A stretch of 64,000 nucleotides of DNA from contig NZ_FUYR01000002.1 of assembly GCF_900168015.1 (NCBI RefSeq), positions 950,932 through 1,014,931 of the forward strand, given 5' to 3'. The position numbers were made by a program, and so were the translations under genes. Positions 1 through 9,106 of the stretch are shown here, piece after piece. This stretch comes from Daejeonella lutea (GTDB lineage Bacteria; Bacteroidota; Bacteroidia; Sphingobacteriales; Sphingobacteriaceae). The notes below the pieces were generated by a model. That model saw only the letters and a program-made list of their open reading frames with translations. It made no database searches and was not told where the DNA came from. Numbering within the stretch: position 1 is the stretch's first letter; each line of letters starts with the position of its first letter.

Positions 1-305
1 TAATTATTGGAATTGCAGCCTCTGCACATCAGGCCTGGTCGGCCAATATATTTACAACTGTGTCAGATATGTTTCCCAAAAGATCCATCGGTGCTGTAAT
101 AGGAATAGGAGGAATGTTTGGCGGCTTTGGTGCAATACTAATTGCAAAAACCGCCGGTGCACTATTGGATCATTATCGATCAATAGGCCAGATCGAAACC
201 GGTTATTATATTTTATTCTTGTTTTGTGGTACTGCCTATTTAATTGCATGGTTTTTAATGTTCCGGGTTCTGGTGCCCAAGATGACACCAATTTCTGAAC
301 TGTAG
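1..305 (+). CDS. MFS transporter, C-terminal fragment (hexuronate/ExuT-like)
   Basis: The frame enters from the left edge (first whole codon at base 3) and ends at TAG 303-305, leaving about 100 C-terminal residues. Two hydrophobic segments are visible, one from SIGAVIGIGGMFGGFGAI and one from YYILFLFCGTAYLIAWF. The stretch ASAHQAWSANIFTTVSDMFP is typical of the anion:cation symporter branch of the major facilitator superfamily, which takes up hexuronates and related sugar acids. The next gene is a Gfo/Idh/MocA oxidoreductase, a common companion in sugar-acid catabolic loci. The exact substrate cannot be read from this fragment. Confidence 0.8.
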   Translation, partial: IIGIAASAHQAWSANIFTTVSDMFPKRSIGAVIGIGGMFGGFGAILIAKTAGALLDHYRSIGQIETGYYILFLFCGTAYLIAWFLMFRVLVPKMTPISEL

Positions 306-460
306 TTTCGGCCAATGTGATTTTTTGTGCTAATTTTAAAATATGAAAACATCAATTCAGGGGTAGGATATTGTGCCACCTGAAATGCGACTCGCGGTTA
401 TTATTGCAGTGAACATTTATAAACAGAAATATCACGGCTTGCGCCAAAAAACAATTTGCT

Positions 461-1813
461 ATGGTTAAAACATCAGAATCCCGTCGGGATTTTATTAAGA
501 AAACTGTCACCGGTGCTGCCGCCTTGTCTTTTGGTGGTATTTTACCAGGATTTAGCGCGAGCAGTTATGCCCGGATTTTAGGGGCGAACGAACGGTTGAA
601 GATTGCTGTCATGGGAGTGAATTCCCGTGGACTTGCTCTTTCCAATAATTTTGCAGCTCAGAAGAATTGTGAAGTTTATAATGTTTGTGACGTAGACAGC
701 CGGGCTGCTCAGGTTTGTATTGACAGTGTTCGGAAGATACAAGGCACCTCACCAACTGCAGTACCTGATTTCAGAAAAGCACTAGAAGATAAAGATGTTG
801 ATGCACTCGTAGTTGCCGCTCCAGACCATTGGCATGCACCAGCCGCTCTCCTGGCTTCGGCTGCCGGCAAGCACGTCTATCTTGAAAAGCCCTGCAGCCA
901 CAATCCCCATGAGGGAGAAATGCTGGTTGCTGCGGCACAGAAGTATAAAAATGTAATTCAAATGGGCAACCAGCGCCGCTCATGGCCAAATGTTGTTAAA
1001 GGTATTGAAGAACTCCATGCTGGTGTCATCGGGCGCCCGTACTTTGCCAAAACCTGGTATACAAATAATCGCCCTTCAATTGGGATAGGTAAGCCTGCCC
1101 CTGTACCTGCATGGCTCAATTACGATTTGTGGCAGGGACCAGCACCGCGGATGGCTTATAAGGATAATCTTATTCATTATAACTGGCATTGGCACTGGCA
1201 CTGGGGTACTGGCGAAGCACTAAATAATGGTACTCACATGGTTGATTTAGCTCGCTGGGGCCTTGGTGTTGATTATCCGACCAAGGTTACTTCAGCAGGC
1301 GGTCGTTATCGTTTTCAAGATGATTGGGAGACTCCAGATACTCAGGTAATAACCATGGAATTCCCTAACCGGACAACTATAACCTGGGAAGGAAGAAGCT
1401 GTAACCCTCATCAAATCGAAGGTGATAGCGTGGGCGTTATCTTTTACGGCGACAATGGCTCGATGGTAATTACCGGAGGTAATGCTTACACGATATATGA
1501 TCTCAAAAACAAGATCGTTAAACAGGTTAAGGCAGATTCTGTTGTTAATACCGGCAGTCTCACGAGCCCTTCCCAGCAACTGGATGCATTCCACCTCCAG
1601 AATTTCTTTGATGCAATAAAAAATGGCAAAGCATTAAATGCAGATATTTTTGGCGGACATAAAAGTACATTGTTAGTTCAGCTTGGAAATATTGCCCAAC
1701 GCTCTGGAAAGACTTTGAATATTGATCCGACCAACGGGCATATAAAAAATGACAGGGATGCTATGAAATTTTGGAAGCGGGAATATCAAAGAGGATGGGA
1801 ACCCAAAGTATAA
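461..1813 (+). CDS. Gfo/Idh/MocA family oxidoreductase with Tat-type leader
   Basis: A 450-residue NAD(P)-dependent oxidoreductase acting on a sugar or sugar derivative. The N-terminus has a twin-arginine-like leader (SRRDFIKK followed by a hydrophobic AAALSFGG stretch), so it is probably exported folded with its cofactor. The Rossmann fold starts near residue 46 (LKIAVMGVNSRG), and the family signature EKPCS lies at 142-146. A His/Trp-rich run (NWHWHWHWGTGEALNNGTH) precedes the substrate-side MVDLARWG motif, as in the secreted Bacteroidota subgroup. The gene follows a hexuronate-type transporter, suggesting a role in sugar-acid metabolism. The substrate is not identifiable. A strong terminator follows. 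Confidence 0.92.
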   Translation: MVKTSESRRDFIKKTVTGAAALSFGGILPGFSASSYARILGANERLKIAVMGVNSRGLALSNNFAAQKNCEVYNVCDVDSRAAQVCIDSVRKIQGTSPTAVPDFRKALEDKDVDALVVAAPDHWHAPAALLASAAGKHVYLEKPCSHNPHEGEMLVAAAQKYKNVIQMGNQRRSWPNVVKGIEELHAGVIGRPYFAKTWYTNNRPSIGIGKPAPVPAWLNYDLWQGPAPRMAYKDNLIHYNWHWHWHWGTGEALNNGTHMVDLARWGLGVDYPTKVTSAGGRYRFQDDWETPDTQVITMEFPNRTTITWEGRSCNPHQIEGDSVGVIFYGDNGSMVITGGNAYTIYDLKNKIVKQVKADSVVNTGSLTSPSQQLDAFHLQNFFDAIKNGKALNADIFGGHKSTLLVQLGNIAQRSGKTLNIDPTNGHIKNDRDAMKFWKREYQRGWEPKV

Positions 1814-1843
1814 TAGGTTGTTTTAAAATACAGCCATAAAACC

Positions 1844-1879
1844 GATCCTGACCGACTAATGGTCAGGATCTCTTTTTTT
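1844..1879 (+). terminator. Rho-independent terminator after the Gfo/Idh gene
   Basis: A perfect 10-bp stem (GATCCTGACC / GGTCAGGATC) with a 7-base loop is followed by TCTTTTTTT. It lies 30 bases after the plus-strand stop codon and before the convergent DUF3810 gene. Confidence 0.9.
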
Positions 1880-1895
1880 AAAGCGCAATACGTTT

Positions 1896-2999
1896 TCATT
1901 TGATGGATCCTTTTTTTCTATAATAAGCCATCGAAAGCTTAATCATTCGGTTGTAGGTCTTCAATCCCCCCGGCTGTTTATTTACTTTCAAATAATTATC
2001 GTAAAAAATGCTGCTCAATCGGGCTGCACCTCCCTGATACTTTGTCCAGTAATCCCGTTCAGTTTGAAGATCCTGAATCACCCCGGGAGAAATCCTTGCT
2101 TTCATTTGGGTGAAGGCCGTGCTGTCGGCTCTCCAAACCTCATTCATAAATTCCTGCGCTGCTAAATAGTAAGCAGAATACTTCAACAGCCTGTTATCCG
2201 AAGATTTGCCAGCTATGAAACCTGCAAAATTGGCTTCATCTTCTGCTCCAAAACCCATTTGATGAGCCATTTCATGGCACGCCACAAATGGCTGGGTATA
2301 CAAAGGCATCAAACTGTTAAACTGCGCTTCCCCCGTGAATGGATTGTAGTACCCTGCGGTACCGATATAATTTAGCAGGGGACTCAAAAGGCTTTTCTTT
2401 GCAGATGGCTTGATTGCGTGAAGGGGAGGATCAAAAGAAGATAGGCTTGAAACTGCTTTGGAAGCATGGGTTATTATTTCGTCATGTGAAATTCTGAAGT
2501 CCTGAGCTTTTAGGCGTGCGCGCGTGGCATTTGTTGAATCAATCAGCAGGGAAGTTAGGGATACAAGCTGTGCAACATCGTACTCCTTATTTTCAAGATT
2601 TAATCGGTCAATTGCTGGCTGTCTAAAGTAGTTTAGAGCCCAGAGCAGGTAAAATAACGCTATCGCAATTTCTATTTTAAGAATAAACCTTAAAAAAACA
2701 AAGCCCGCATCTGCTATTCGCTTCCGAATCAATAGCCTGACGAGCTTAACCACACCTATTGTAGTAAGTGAAACCACAAGAATGTAGAGGACATCGCCAA
2801 GGCTGAAAGGTATATAGTTGAAAAGGAATTGGAAACCACTTCGAACGAATGTATAGAGACCGGTCGAATAATATTTTTCAACAAACAAGGGGTATCTTTT
2901 CAGGCTGAAAATAATCATGAGCAAAATAAACATACATGCTATCCAAAGCAGTGTAGACTGCATTTTAGGAAACTGATTCTTCGTTGCTGCTTTCATCAT
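1896..2999 (-). CDS. DUF3810 family membrane protein with HExxH metallopeptidase motif
   Basis: A 367-residue protein with hydrophobic segments near residues 16-33, 66-88 and 100-122, followed by a soluble domain. That domain carries HEMAH at 242-246 and a downstream acidic motif (GAEDEANF), the layout of a zincin-type zinc peptidase. It matches the DUF3810 family, a conserved Bacteroidota membrane protein of unknown substrate. The start codon overlaps the stop of the upstream ABC transporter gene by one base (TAATG), so the two are probably translationally coupled. A second ATG directly after the first (Met-Met) could also serve as the start. Proteolytic activity is inferred from the motif only. 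Confidence 0.88.
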   Translation of the reverse strand: MMKAATKNQFPKMQSTLLWIACMFILLMIIFSLKRYPLFVEKYYSTGLYTFVRSGFQFLFNYIPFSLGDVLYILVVSLTTIGVVKLVRLLIRKRIADAGFVFLRFILKIEIAIALFYLLWALNYFRQPAIDRLNLENKEYDVAQLVSLTSLLIDSTNATRARLKAQDFRISHDEIITHASKAVSSLSSFDPPLHAIKPSAKKSLLSPLLNYIGTAGYYNPFTGEAQFNSLMPLYTQPFVACHEMAHQMGFGAEDEANFAGFIAGKSSDNRLLKYSAYYLAAQEFMNEVWRADSTAFTQMKARISPGVIQDLQTERDYWTKYQGGAARLSSIFYDNYLKVNKQPGGLKTYNRMIKLSMAYYRKKGSIK

Positions 3000-4864
3000 T
3001 AACGGTATCCCATTGCCTGAAGATTAAATAGCTCTGCATAACGTCCTTTTCTATCCAGCAGCTCCTCATGGCTTCCAATCTCCACAAGCTCGCCTTTGTC
3101 GAGCACAAGGATCCGATCAGCCATTCTAACCGTTGAGAACCGATGTGAAATCAATACTGCCGACTTCCCTTTTGTGAGTTCTGCAAAGCGCTCAAAAACC
3201 TCGTATTCCGCTCTTGCATCCAGGGCAGCGGTAGGCTCATCTAGTATCATTAGCTGGGTGTCTTTCATATATGCCCGTGCGAGGGCAACTTTCTGCCATT
3301 CGCCCCCAGATAATTCCACGCCATCCGCAAAACGTTTTCCCAACATCTGATCATAATGGTCTGGCAGGCGTTTCGCCAAAAGATCAGCCAGACTCTTTTG
3401 GGCAGCTATTTCGATCAAGCTTCGATTATCTTTTTCGACGATGTTTCCTGTAGCAATATTTTGTGCAAATGTCATTTGATACTTTAAGAAATCCTGGAAA
3501 ATAATACCCATATTTTTCCGAAGGTCAAACAGATCATACTGTTTTAAATCTATCCCGTCCAGAAGTATCCTGCCTTCTGTCGGGTCATACAAACGTGCAA
3601 GCAATTTAACAAGGGTAGATTTCCCTGCACCATTTTCGCCCACTAAGGCAAGTTTTTCCCCGGCGTGCAGCGTAAAGTTTAAATAACGATTTGCCCACCG
3701 ATCTGAGTTGACATAGCGAAAGCCCACGTTTTCAAACGCGAATCCGGTTTTCATAGGTACGGGAAATGGTAGAGATCCCAAGACCGGAACGATTCGGGGC
3801 TTTATCTCGAAAAACTCGAAAAAATCGTTTAGGTATATTGCACCCTGAGAAATGCTGGTAAATCTGGTTAAAATACTCTCCAACAACCCGCGCATTTGTC
3901 TGAAAGATCCTGCAAGAAAGGTTAATTCACCGATACTTACTTTTCCTTCAATAGTTCTTAATATAATAATAACGTAGGCGAGATAATACCCGGCGCTTCC
4001 TAAAACAGAGAAAAATGCCCCCCACCCGGCGCGGCCTACGACCAATTTCTTGTTGTCTTTGTAGAATTTTCCGGATAGAGTCTTAAACCGGTCAGTTATA
4101 AAACCTGAGAGGTTGAAAATTTTTACCTCTTTGGCTGTTTCATCGCTAGCTCCGAGAAAACGGATGTAGTCCAATTCCCTCCGCTCAGGGGTCTGGCCAC
4201 GGGTAAGCGCATAACTTTTATCATTAAAATGTGACTCTCCAAGAAATGATGGAATGATGGCAACAAATAGCAGCAGAATAAGCCAGGGGTTAAATGCGAT
4301 AAGTCCACCCGCTAAAAATAACATTGTTATTATATCCTGAATTTGGCTCATTACCTGCGATAAGAGCATGGTTCTGCCAATCGTTTGCTGCCTTGCCCGT
4401 TCCATCTTATCATAAAATACAGAATCTTCAAATTGATCAAGATCGAGCGTCGCAGCATGATCCATTATTTGAACCGAGGTGAAATTTGAAAACAAATCAC
4501 CTAAAAGACTGTCGATAAGAGTTATTGCCCGATTTAGTACATCCGTAATAATTGCAAGCCCGAATTCAATGCCAACCAGGATCCAGAGATCATCGTGGCT
4601 ATTTGTCGGCGTTCCTTTACTGATTTCAACAACTTCGTCTATAATAAGCTTTCCAACATAGAGCATGGCCAGGGGAAGTGCTGATCGGATCAGGCGGAGA
4701 ATCCCACTGGCTAGAGTCATTCCCGGATTTGTTTGCCATACTAACTTCAAAAACCCCGGTAAATTGGAAAGGGCGGACAAGCGCTGCCTAAATGTTAAAT
4801 TATCTGCTGAAATAGAATTCCTCGGCTTCTTCTCGAAGCGGCTTTTTTCACTCATCCTGGGCAA
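2999..4864 (-). CDS. ABC exporter, fused permease and ATPase half-transporter
   Basis: A 621-residue half-transporter of the MsbA/MDR type. The N-terminal 340 residues hold the membrane helices, for example TMLFLAGGLIAFNPWLILLL. The ATPase domain carries Walker A GENGAGKST, Q-loop GIIFQDF, signature LSGGEWQKVALARA, Walker B LMILDEP and H-loop ISHRFST, so it should be catalytically competent as a homodimer. The substrate (lipid, drug or peptide) is not predictable. The stop overlaps the DUF3810 start by one base, linking export with a membrane peptidase. The first codons (MPRMSEKSRF) leave two possible starts, at residue 1 or 4. Confidence 0.93.
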   Translation of the reverse strand: MPRMSEKSRFEKKPRNSISADNLTFRQRLSALSNLPGFLKLVWQTNPGMTLASGILRLIRSALPLAMLYVGKLIIDEVVEISKGTPTNSHDDLWILVGIEFGLAIITDVLNRAITLIDSLLGDLFSNFTSVQIMDHAATLDLDQFEDSVFYDKMERARQQTIGRTMLLSQVMSQIQDIITMLFLAGGLIAFNPWLILLLFVAIIPSFLGESHFNDKSYALTRGQTPERRELDYIRFLGASDETAKEVKIFNLSGFITDRFKTLSGKFYKDNKKLVVGRAGWGAFFSVLGSAGYYLAYVIIILRTIEGKVSIGELTFLAGSFRQMRGLLESILTRFTSISQGAIYLNDFFEFFEIKPRIVPVLGSLPFPVPMKTGFAFENVGFRYVNSDRWANRYLNFTLHAGEKLALVGENGAGKSTLVKLLARLYDPTEGRILLDGIDLKQYDLFDLRKNMGIIFQDFLKYQMTFAQNIATGNIVEKDNRSLIEIAAQKSLADLLAKRLPDHYDQMLGKRFADGVELSGGEWQKVALARAYMKDTQLMILDEPTAALDARAEYEVFERFAELTKGKSAVLISHRFSTVRMADRILVLDKGELVEIGSHEELLDRKGRYAELFNLQAMGYR

Positions 4865-5113
4865 ACTTATATATTTAGTATCATACGGAATTCTCTGATG
4901 TTAAAACATTTCTAAGTGTCAACATTCATTGGTGTGTTATGTTTATGACTATACCGATTGCTTTGTTATTTATTGATGGGAGGACAGCATGGCGAAATGT
5001 AGATCATCGCAACAATGAAAATAAGCATCAGCAAATATGATTTGCTGATAAAAGCTTTGCTATATTCATATTTCCTATGAATCAGTGTGCAATACCATAT
5101 TAATCTTTTAAGC

Positions 5114-5575
5114 ATGACTATTATAAAGAATTACGACGAATTTGAAGCCTACCTCGGCAAGGATCTGGGCACTTCACCATATCATAAAATTGACCAGGCA
5201 CAAATCAATCAGTTTGCAGATGCAACTCTGGACCATCAATGGATACACGTAAATGCTGCAAAAGCCGAAAGTGAGGGCCCCTTTAAAGCAACAATTGCCC
5301 ATGGTTATCTTACTCTCTCTCTTATACCTTATCTATGGAAGAAAATTGTCGATATCCAGAATCTAAAGATGGAAATCAATTATGGGATTGAAGACTTAAG
5401 ATTCGGTCAGGCTGTAGTGGTCGATAGTGAAGTCAGGCTCAAGGTTAAATTGGTGGCAATCGCTAACCTCCGCGGGATCACGAAAGCAACTATCCATGTT
5501 GAACTTGAAGTTAAAGATCAAAAAAAGGCTGCATTTGCCGGGAATGTTGTTTTCTTATACCATTTCATCGATTAG
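5114..5575 (+). CDS. MaoC-like hot-dog hydratase (NodN/(R)-specific enoyl-CoA hydratase type)
   Basis: From the ATG at 5114 this is a 153-residue single hot-dog protein; an in-frame ATG at 5087 would add nine residues that look non-conserved. The motif [14 protein letters not shown] contains the Asp/His dyad of (R)-specific enoyl-CoA hydratases, and [11 protein letters not shown] is the family signature. Its likely role is hydration or dehydration of acyl thioesters, though NodN-type members have unclear substrates. Its stop overlaps the convergent thioredoxin gene by four bases, with no terminator between them. Confidence 0.9.
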   Translation: MTIIKNYDEFEAYLGKDLGTSPYHKIDQAQINQFADATLDHQWIHVNAAKAESEGPFKATIAHGYLTLSLIPYLWKKIVDIQNLKMEINYGIEDLRFGQAVVVDSEVRLKVKLVAIANLRGITKATIHVELEVKDQKKAAFAGNVVFLYHFID

Positions 5576-5877
5576 ATAGTTTCTATCTGTGCATCAATGA
5601 TTGGTTTTAATTGTATTGCCTGAATAACTCCCGATTGCCGCCATTTAATTTCACCGTTTTTAAAAAGAATGAGTGTTGGAACACTTTGGACATTATATTG
5701 ACGGGCAATTGCCGGGTTTTTATCAATATCGACCTTGAGTATTTTCGCTTTGTCCCCAACCATTGATTTTAGCTGTTTAAGGATTGGTGCCATCATTTTG
5801 CAAGGGCCGCACCACTCTGCTGAAAAATCGACGAGCACTGGCTGATCGGATTTCAAAATGTTATTGAACGCAGACAT
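5572..5877 (-). CDS. trxA: Thioredoxin
   Basis: A 101-residue cytoplasmic thioredoxin with the active site WCGPCK near residues 22-27 and the cis-proline loop SVPTLILF. The length is normal for the family and there is no signal peptide, so it is a general thiol-disulfide reductant rather than a periplasmic or cytochrome-maturation form. The start ATG is at 5875-5877. It converges on the MaoC-like gene with overlapping stop codons. Confidence 0.95.
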   Translation of the reverse strand: MSAFNNILKSDQPVLVDFSAEWCGPCKMMAPILKQLKSMVGDKAKILKVDIDKNPAIARQYNVQSVPTLILFKNGEIKWRQSGVIQAIQLKPIIDAQIETI

Positions 5878-5935
5878 AAATTCACTTTTATACGTTGCTA
5901 AATTGCAGACAATATATAATTTTTAACAATTCTGT

Positions 5936-5968
5936 TTTGACGTACACCATATAAAGACCGTACTTTTA
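5936..5968 (+). promoter_or_regulatory. Candidate Bacteroidota-type promoter for the PAS histidine kinase gene
   Basis: A TTTG at 5936-5939 is followed after 21 bases by TACTTTTA at 5961-5968, one mismatch from the Bacteroidota -7 consensus TAnnTTTG. The ATG at 6019 lies 50 bases downstream. The call is by motif only. Confidence 0.45.
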
Positions 5969-6018
5969 CGTAACTGTTTTGCCAGGATATTGTTTAGCTA
6001 ATTTTGCCCTGTAATAGA

Positions 6019-9006
6019 ATGAACACTTCTGTTGATCTTTTAGTCAATATTATTTCAGCCACACCAACAGCCATTGCGGTTGTGGATTTGGAGATGAAGT
6101 ATATTGCCGTTTCACAACAGTGGATTGACGACTATAATCTAAAGGGCCAAAAAATAATTGGAATATCCCATTACGATCTCTTCCCTGAAATCGGGGATGA
6201 GTGGAAGGCGATTCATGCAGACTGCTTGAAAGGTAAAGCGCAAAAGAACTCCCAGGATAAGTTCGTCAGGATGAATGGCGAAGTGCAGTGGCTTAGTTGG
6301 GATATCCGTCCCTGGAAAGATGACAGCGGGACCATATGCGGGATGGTGATGTATTCTGAAGATATCACTAAGCGGGTAGTTGACGAATTAAGACTTAAAC
6401 GTAATCTTGACCTGTTCAATGAAACAAATGAAGCGGCCAGGATAGGATCATGGGAATACGACATTATTACAGGGTCCATGTTTTGGTCTTCAATGGTAAA
6501 ACATATTTATGAGGTTGAAGAAGACTTTGTGCCTGACCTGCAAACAATTCGCGAATTTTTCAAAGATGATCTGAATCGAGATTTATCTGATTCGTTAATT
6601 GCTGAAGCAATAAACGATGGAAAGTCTTTTGATATAGACCTGGAGATTATTACTGCTAAGGGCGATCCTCTATGGATTCGCATACGCGGGAATCCTCATT
6701 TCAAAGATGGATCCTGCATTAGAATATCAGGTACAATTCAGGATATCCAAGAGCTAAAAATCCGGAGCATCCAGTTAAAAGACAGTGAGGAGAAATATAA
6801 ATCAATTCTGGAAAACTCCCTGAACGCACATTTCCTGATCCAGCCAGACGGATATATTCTTGAAGCAAATAAGGCTGCATTGGATATGTTCGGATACACA
6901 ATTGACGAGATGCGAGCATTAGGCAGGACGGGTATTATGGACACTGATGATCCCAATTTGGCGGCATATGTTAAAAAAAGGGAGCAAACAGGTTCTGCGA
7001 ATGCTGAACTTACAGGAATAAGAAAAAACGGTGAACGCTTTCCGCACGAGATATCCTCTGTATCGTTCGTAGATTCAAACGGTGTCCAGCGGACGAGTGT
7101 TTCCATGGTTGATATCACAGAGCGAAAAAAAGCTGAAGAAAATCTGCGTTTGAGTGAAGCGGAATTTCGTGCCGCATTTGAGTATTCAGCGCTTGGAATG
7201 TCGCTGATGGATATAAATGGTAAGTGGATAAGGGTTAATGAAAGTTTCTGTCGTATTCTAGGATATACTAACCGGGAATTGATGTCCCGTACTTTGAAAG
7301 AAATTTCACACCCCGACGATCGTGATATGGATTTGCCGTTGATGGAAGAAGTTTTAAAAGGAATAAAAAAATCCTATCAAATCGAAAAGCGTTTTCTACA
7401 TAAGAGCGGAGCCGTAGTTTGGGTTCATCAGGCTACTTCCGTTGTTCATGACATAGACTATAAGCCATCCCACTGGACCGTCCAGATCCAGGATATCACG
7501 GAGCAAAAAAATATTGAAAGTGCTTTACGCGAAGAACGTGAACTGCTCCGTACACTGATTGACAATATACCTACAGGGATTTTTATTAAGGATTTGGAGT
7601 CGCGAAAACTGCTTGTCAATAAAGCGGAGTGCGAGTTTATGGGTGCAAAACAGCCCTCAGAAATTCTGGGTAAAGATGATTTTGAGTTATTTCCTTTGGA
7701 TTTCGCTCGCATTGCCATTGCAGAGGACCAGGAGGTTTTTAAATCAGGGAAGTCAATTGTAAATCGTGAAAAAATTGTAACGTGGATCGATGGAAGTACA
7801 AGATGCCTCTTAAGCTCGAAAATTCCATTATATGATAATGGCAAGATCACAGGCTTGCTAGGAATAACTTACGATATAACAAAAATTAAAGAAGCCGAAA
7901 GTGCATTGTTTGAAAGCGAACAAAAGTATCGGCGAATATTTGAAAATATTCAAGATGTTTTCTATCAAACGGATCAGGCAGGGATAGTAACTGAAATCAG
8001 CCCTTCGATAGAAAAGCATTCGGGATATGCACGGGATGAGGTTATTGGAAAGCCTGTCACAGACTTTTACTTCAATATCGAGGATAGAGAACAACTAGTA
8101 GAGACCATTAAGGCCAACCGGATAGTTACCGATTTTGAAGTACGTTTAAAAACGAAGGCAGGAGAGAAAAAATATTCATCAGTGAATGCTCAGTTGATTA
8201 TTCGTAATGGGGAGGTTATTGGGACGGAAGGCAGTATGCGTGATGTTACGGAAAGGAAACTGCAGCAAGATTCGCTAAAATCTCTCAACCACGACCTTAA
8301 CACGCTTAATGATCAGAAAAATAAGCTCTTATCTGTAATTGCCCACGATTTAAGAAACCCTATTGCAGGATGTGTGGGTTTGCTTGAAGTAGTGTTTATG
8401 GACATCGACAATACAAGCAAGGACGAGCTAATCGAGTATATGCAGATGATGCAGAAAGGTGTTCTCAATGCACATGAATTACTCGAAGATCTTTTGGAAT
8501 GGGCAAGAATCCAATTTCATTCAGTTGATTTCATTCCTTCAAAGATAGACGACCTCGCCAGTGACGTCAGACATACTATTAAGAAGCTTGCACCGCTTGC
8601 TGAGGCTAAAAACATTACGTTAAATCAGGAGATAAAAGAAGGTGTATCGATAATGGCCGACAAACACATGCTGGCTTCGATCATCCGGAACCTCGTAACC
8701 AATGCAATAAAATTCACTAACAAAGAAGGTACTGTACTTATTTCTGCTAAAAGAAAGGGAGATGGTTATCTCTTTTCGGTTACTGACGACGGCATAGGGA
8801 TTCCTCCTGATGATATGGGAAAGTTATTTAGCGACGACACTGGATTTACGTCATATGGTACACTTGGTGAAAAAGGTACTGGTATGGGACTTGGCCTGTG
8901 CCGAAATTTTGTTGAACGCCACGGTGGAAAAATCTGGGTAGAAAGTATTCAGGGGAAAGGAAGTACTTTTTACTTCAATATTCCCGATCAGGAAAAACTT
9001 CTTTAA
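6019..9006 (+). CDS. Multi-PAS sensor histidine kinase, soluble
   Basis: From ATG 6019 the protein has 995 residues; a TTG five codons upstream is also open but less likely. About six PAS/PAC modules fill residues 1-760, with repeated PAC ends such as VDITERKKAEENL and QDITEQKNIESAL. The HisKA dimerisation helix has H-box IAHDLRNP (His near 776), and the ATPase domain has N-box NLVTNAIKFT, DDGIGIPP and GTGMGLGLCRNFVERHGG. No membrane segment or receiver domain is visible, so it senses an intracellular or diffusible signal and must phosphorylate a separate regulator. No response regulator is adjacent. Confidence 0.93.
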   Translation: MNTSVDLLVNIISATPTAIAVVDLEMKYIAVSQQWIDDYNLKGQKIIGISHYDLFPEIGDEWKAIHADCLKGKAQKNSQDKFVRMNGEVQWLSWDIRPWKDDSGTICGMVMYSEDITKRVVDELRLKRNLDLFNETNEAARIGSWEYDIITGSMFWSSMVKHIYEVEEDFVPDLQTIREFFKDDLNRDLSDSLIAEAINDGKSFDIDLEIITAKGDPLWIRIRGNPHFKDGSCIRISGTIQDIQELKIRSIQLKDSEEKYKSILENSLNAHFLIQPDGYILEANKAALDMFGYTIDEMRALGRTGIMDTDDPNLAAYVKKREQTGSANAELTGIRKNGERFPHEISSVSFVDSNGVQRTSVSMVDITERKKAEENLRLSEAEFRAAFEYSALGMSLMDINGKWIRVNESFCRILGYTNRELMSRTLKEISHPDDRDMDLPLMEEVLKGIKKSYQIEKRFLHKSGAVVWVHQATSVVHDIDYKPSHWTVQIQDITEQKNIESALREERELLRTLIDNIPTGIFIKDLESRKLLVNKAECEFMGAKQPSEILGKDDFELFPLDFARIAIAEDQEVFKSGKSIVNREKIVTWIDGSTRCLLSSKIPLYDNGKITGLLGITYDITKIKEAESALFESEQKYRRIFENIQDVFYQTDQAGIVTEISPSIEKHSGYARDEVIGKPVTDFYFNIEDREQLVETIKANRIVTDFEVRLKTKAGEKKYSSVNAQLIIRNGEVIGTEGSMRDVTERKLQQDSLKSLNHDLNTLNDQKNKLLSVIAHDLRNPIAGCVGLLEVVFMDIDNTSKDELIEYMQMMQKGVLNAHELLEDLLEWARIQFHSVDFIPSKIDDLASDVRHTIKKLAPLAEAKNITLNQEIKEGVSIMADKHMLASIIRNLVTNAIKFTNKEGTVLISAKRKGDGYLFSVTDDGIGIPPDDMGKLFSDDTGFTSYGTLGEKGTGMGLGLCRNFVERHGGKIWVESIQGKGSTFYFNIPDQEKLL

Positions 9007-9064
9007 AGCCGAATCCCACATTTTTTAAATAGCCTTCACTTTTTAAGGCCGGTTTTAAATCCAT

Positions 9065-9072
9065 TATATTTG
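9065..9072 (+). promoter_or_regulatory. Candidate -7 box TATATTTG upstream of the TetA-like gene
   Basis: An exact match to the Bacteroidota -7 consensus TAnnTTTG, 34 bases before the ATG at 9107. No clear TTTG -33 box is found at the expected distance, only a T-rich stretch, so the call is tentative. Confidence 0.35.
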
Positions 9073-9106
9073 CGCCCTTAACCTTTTGCTTCACTATTAG
9101 TCCAAT

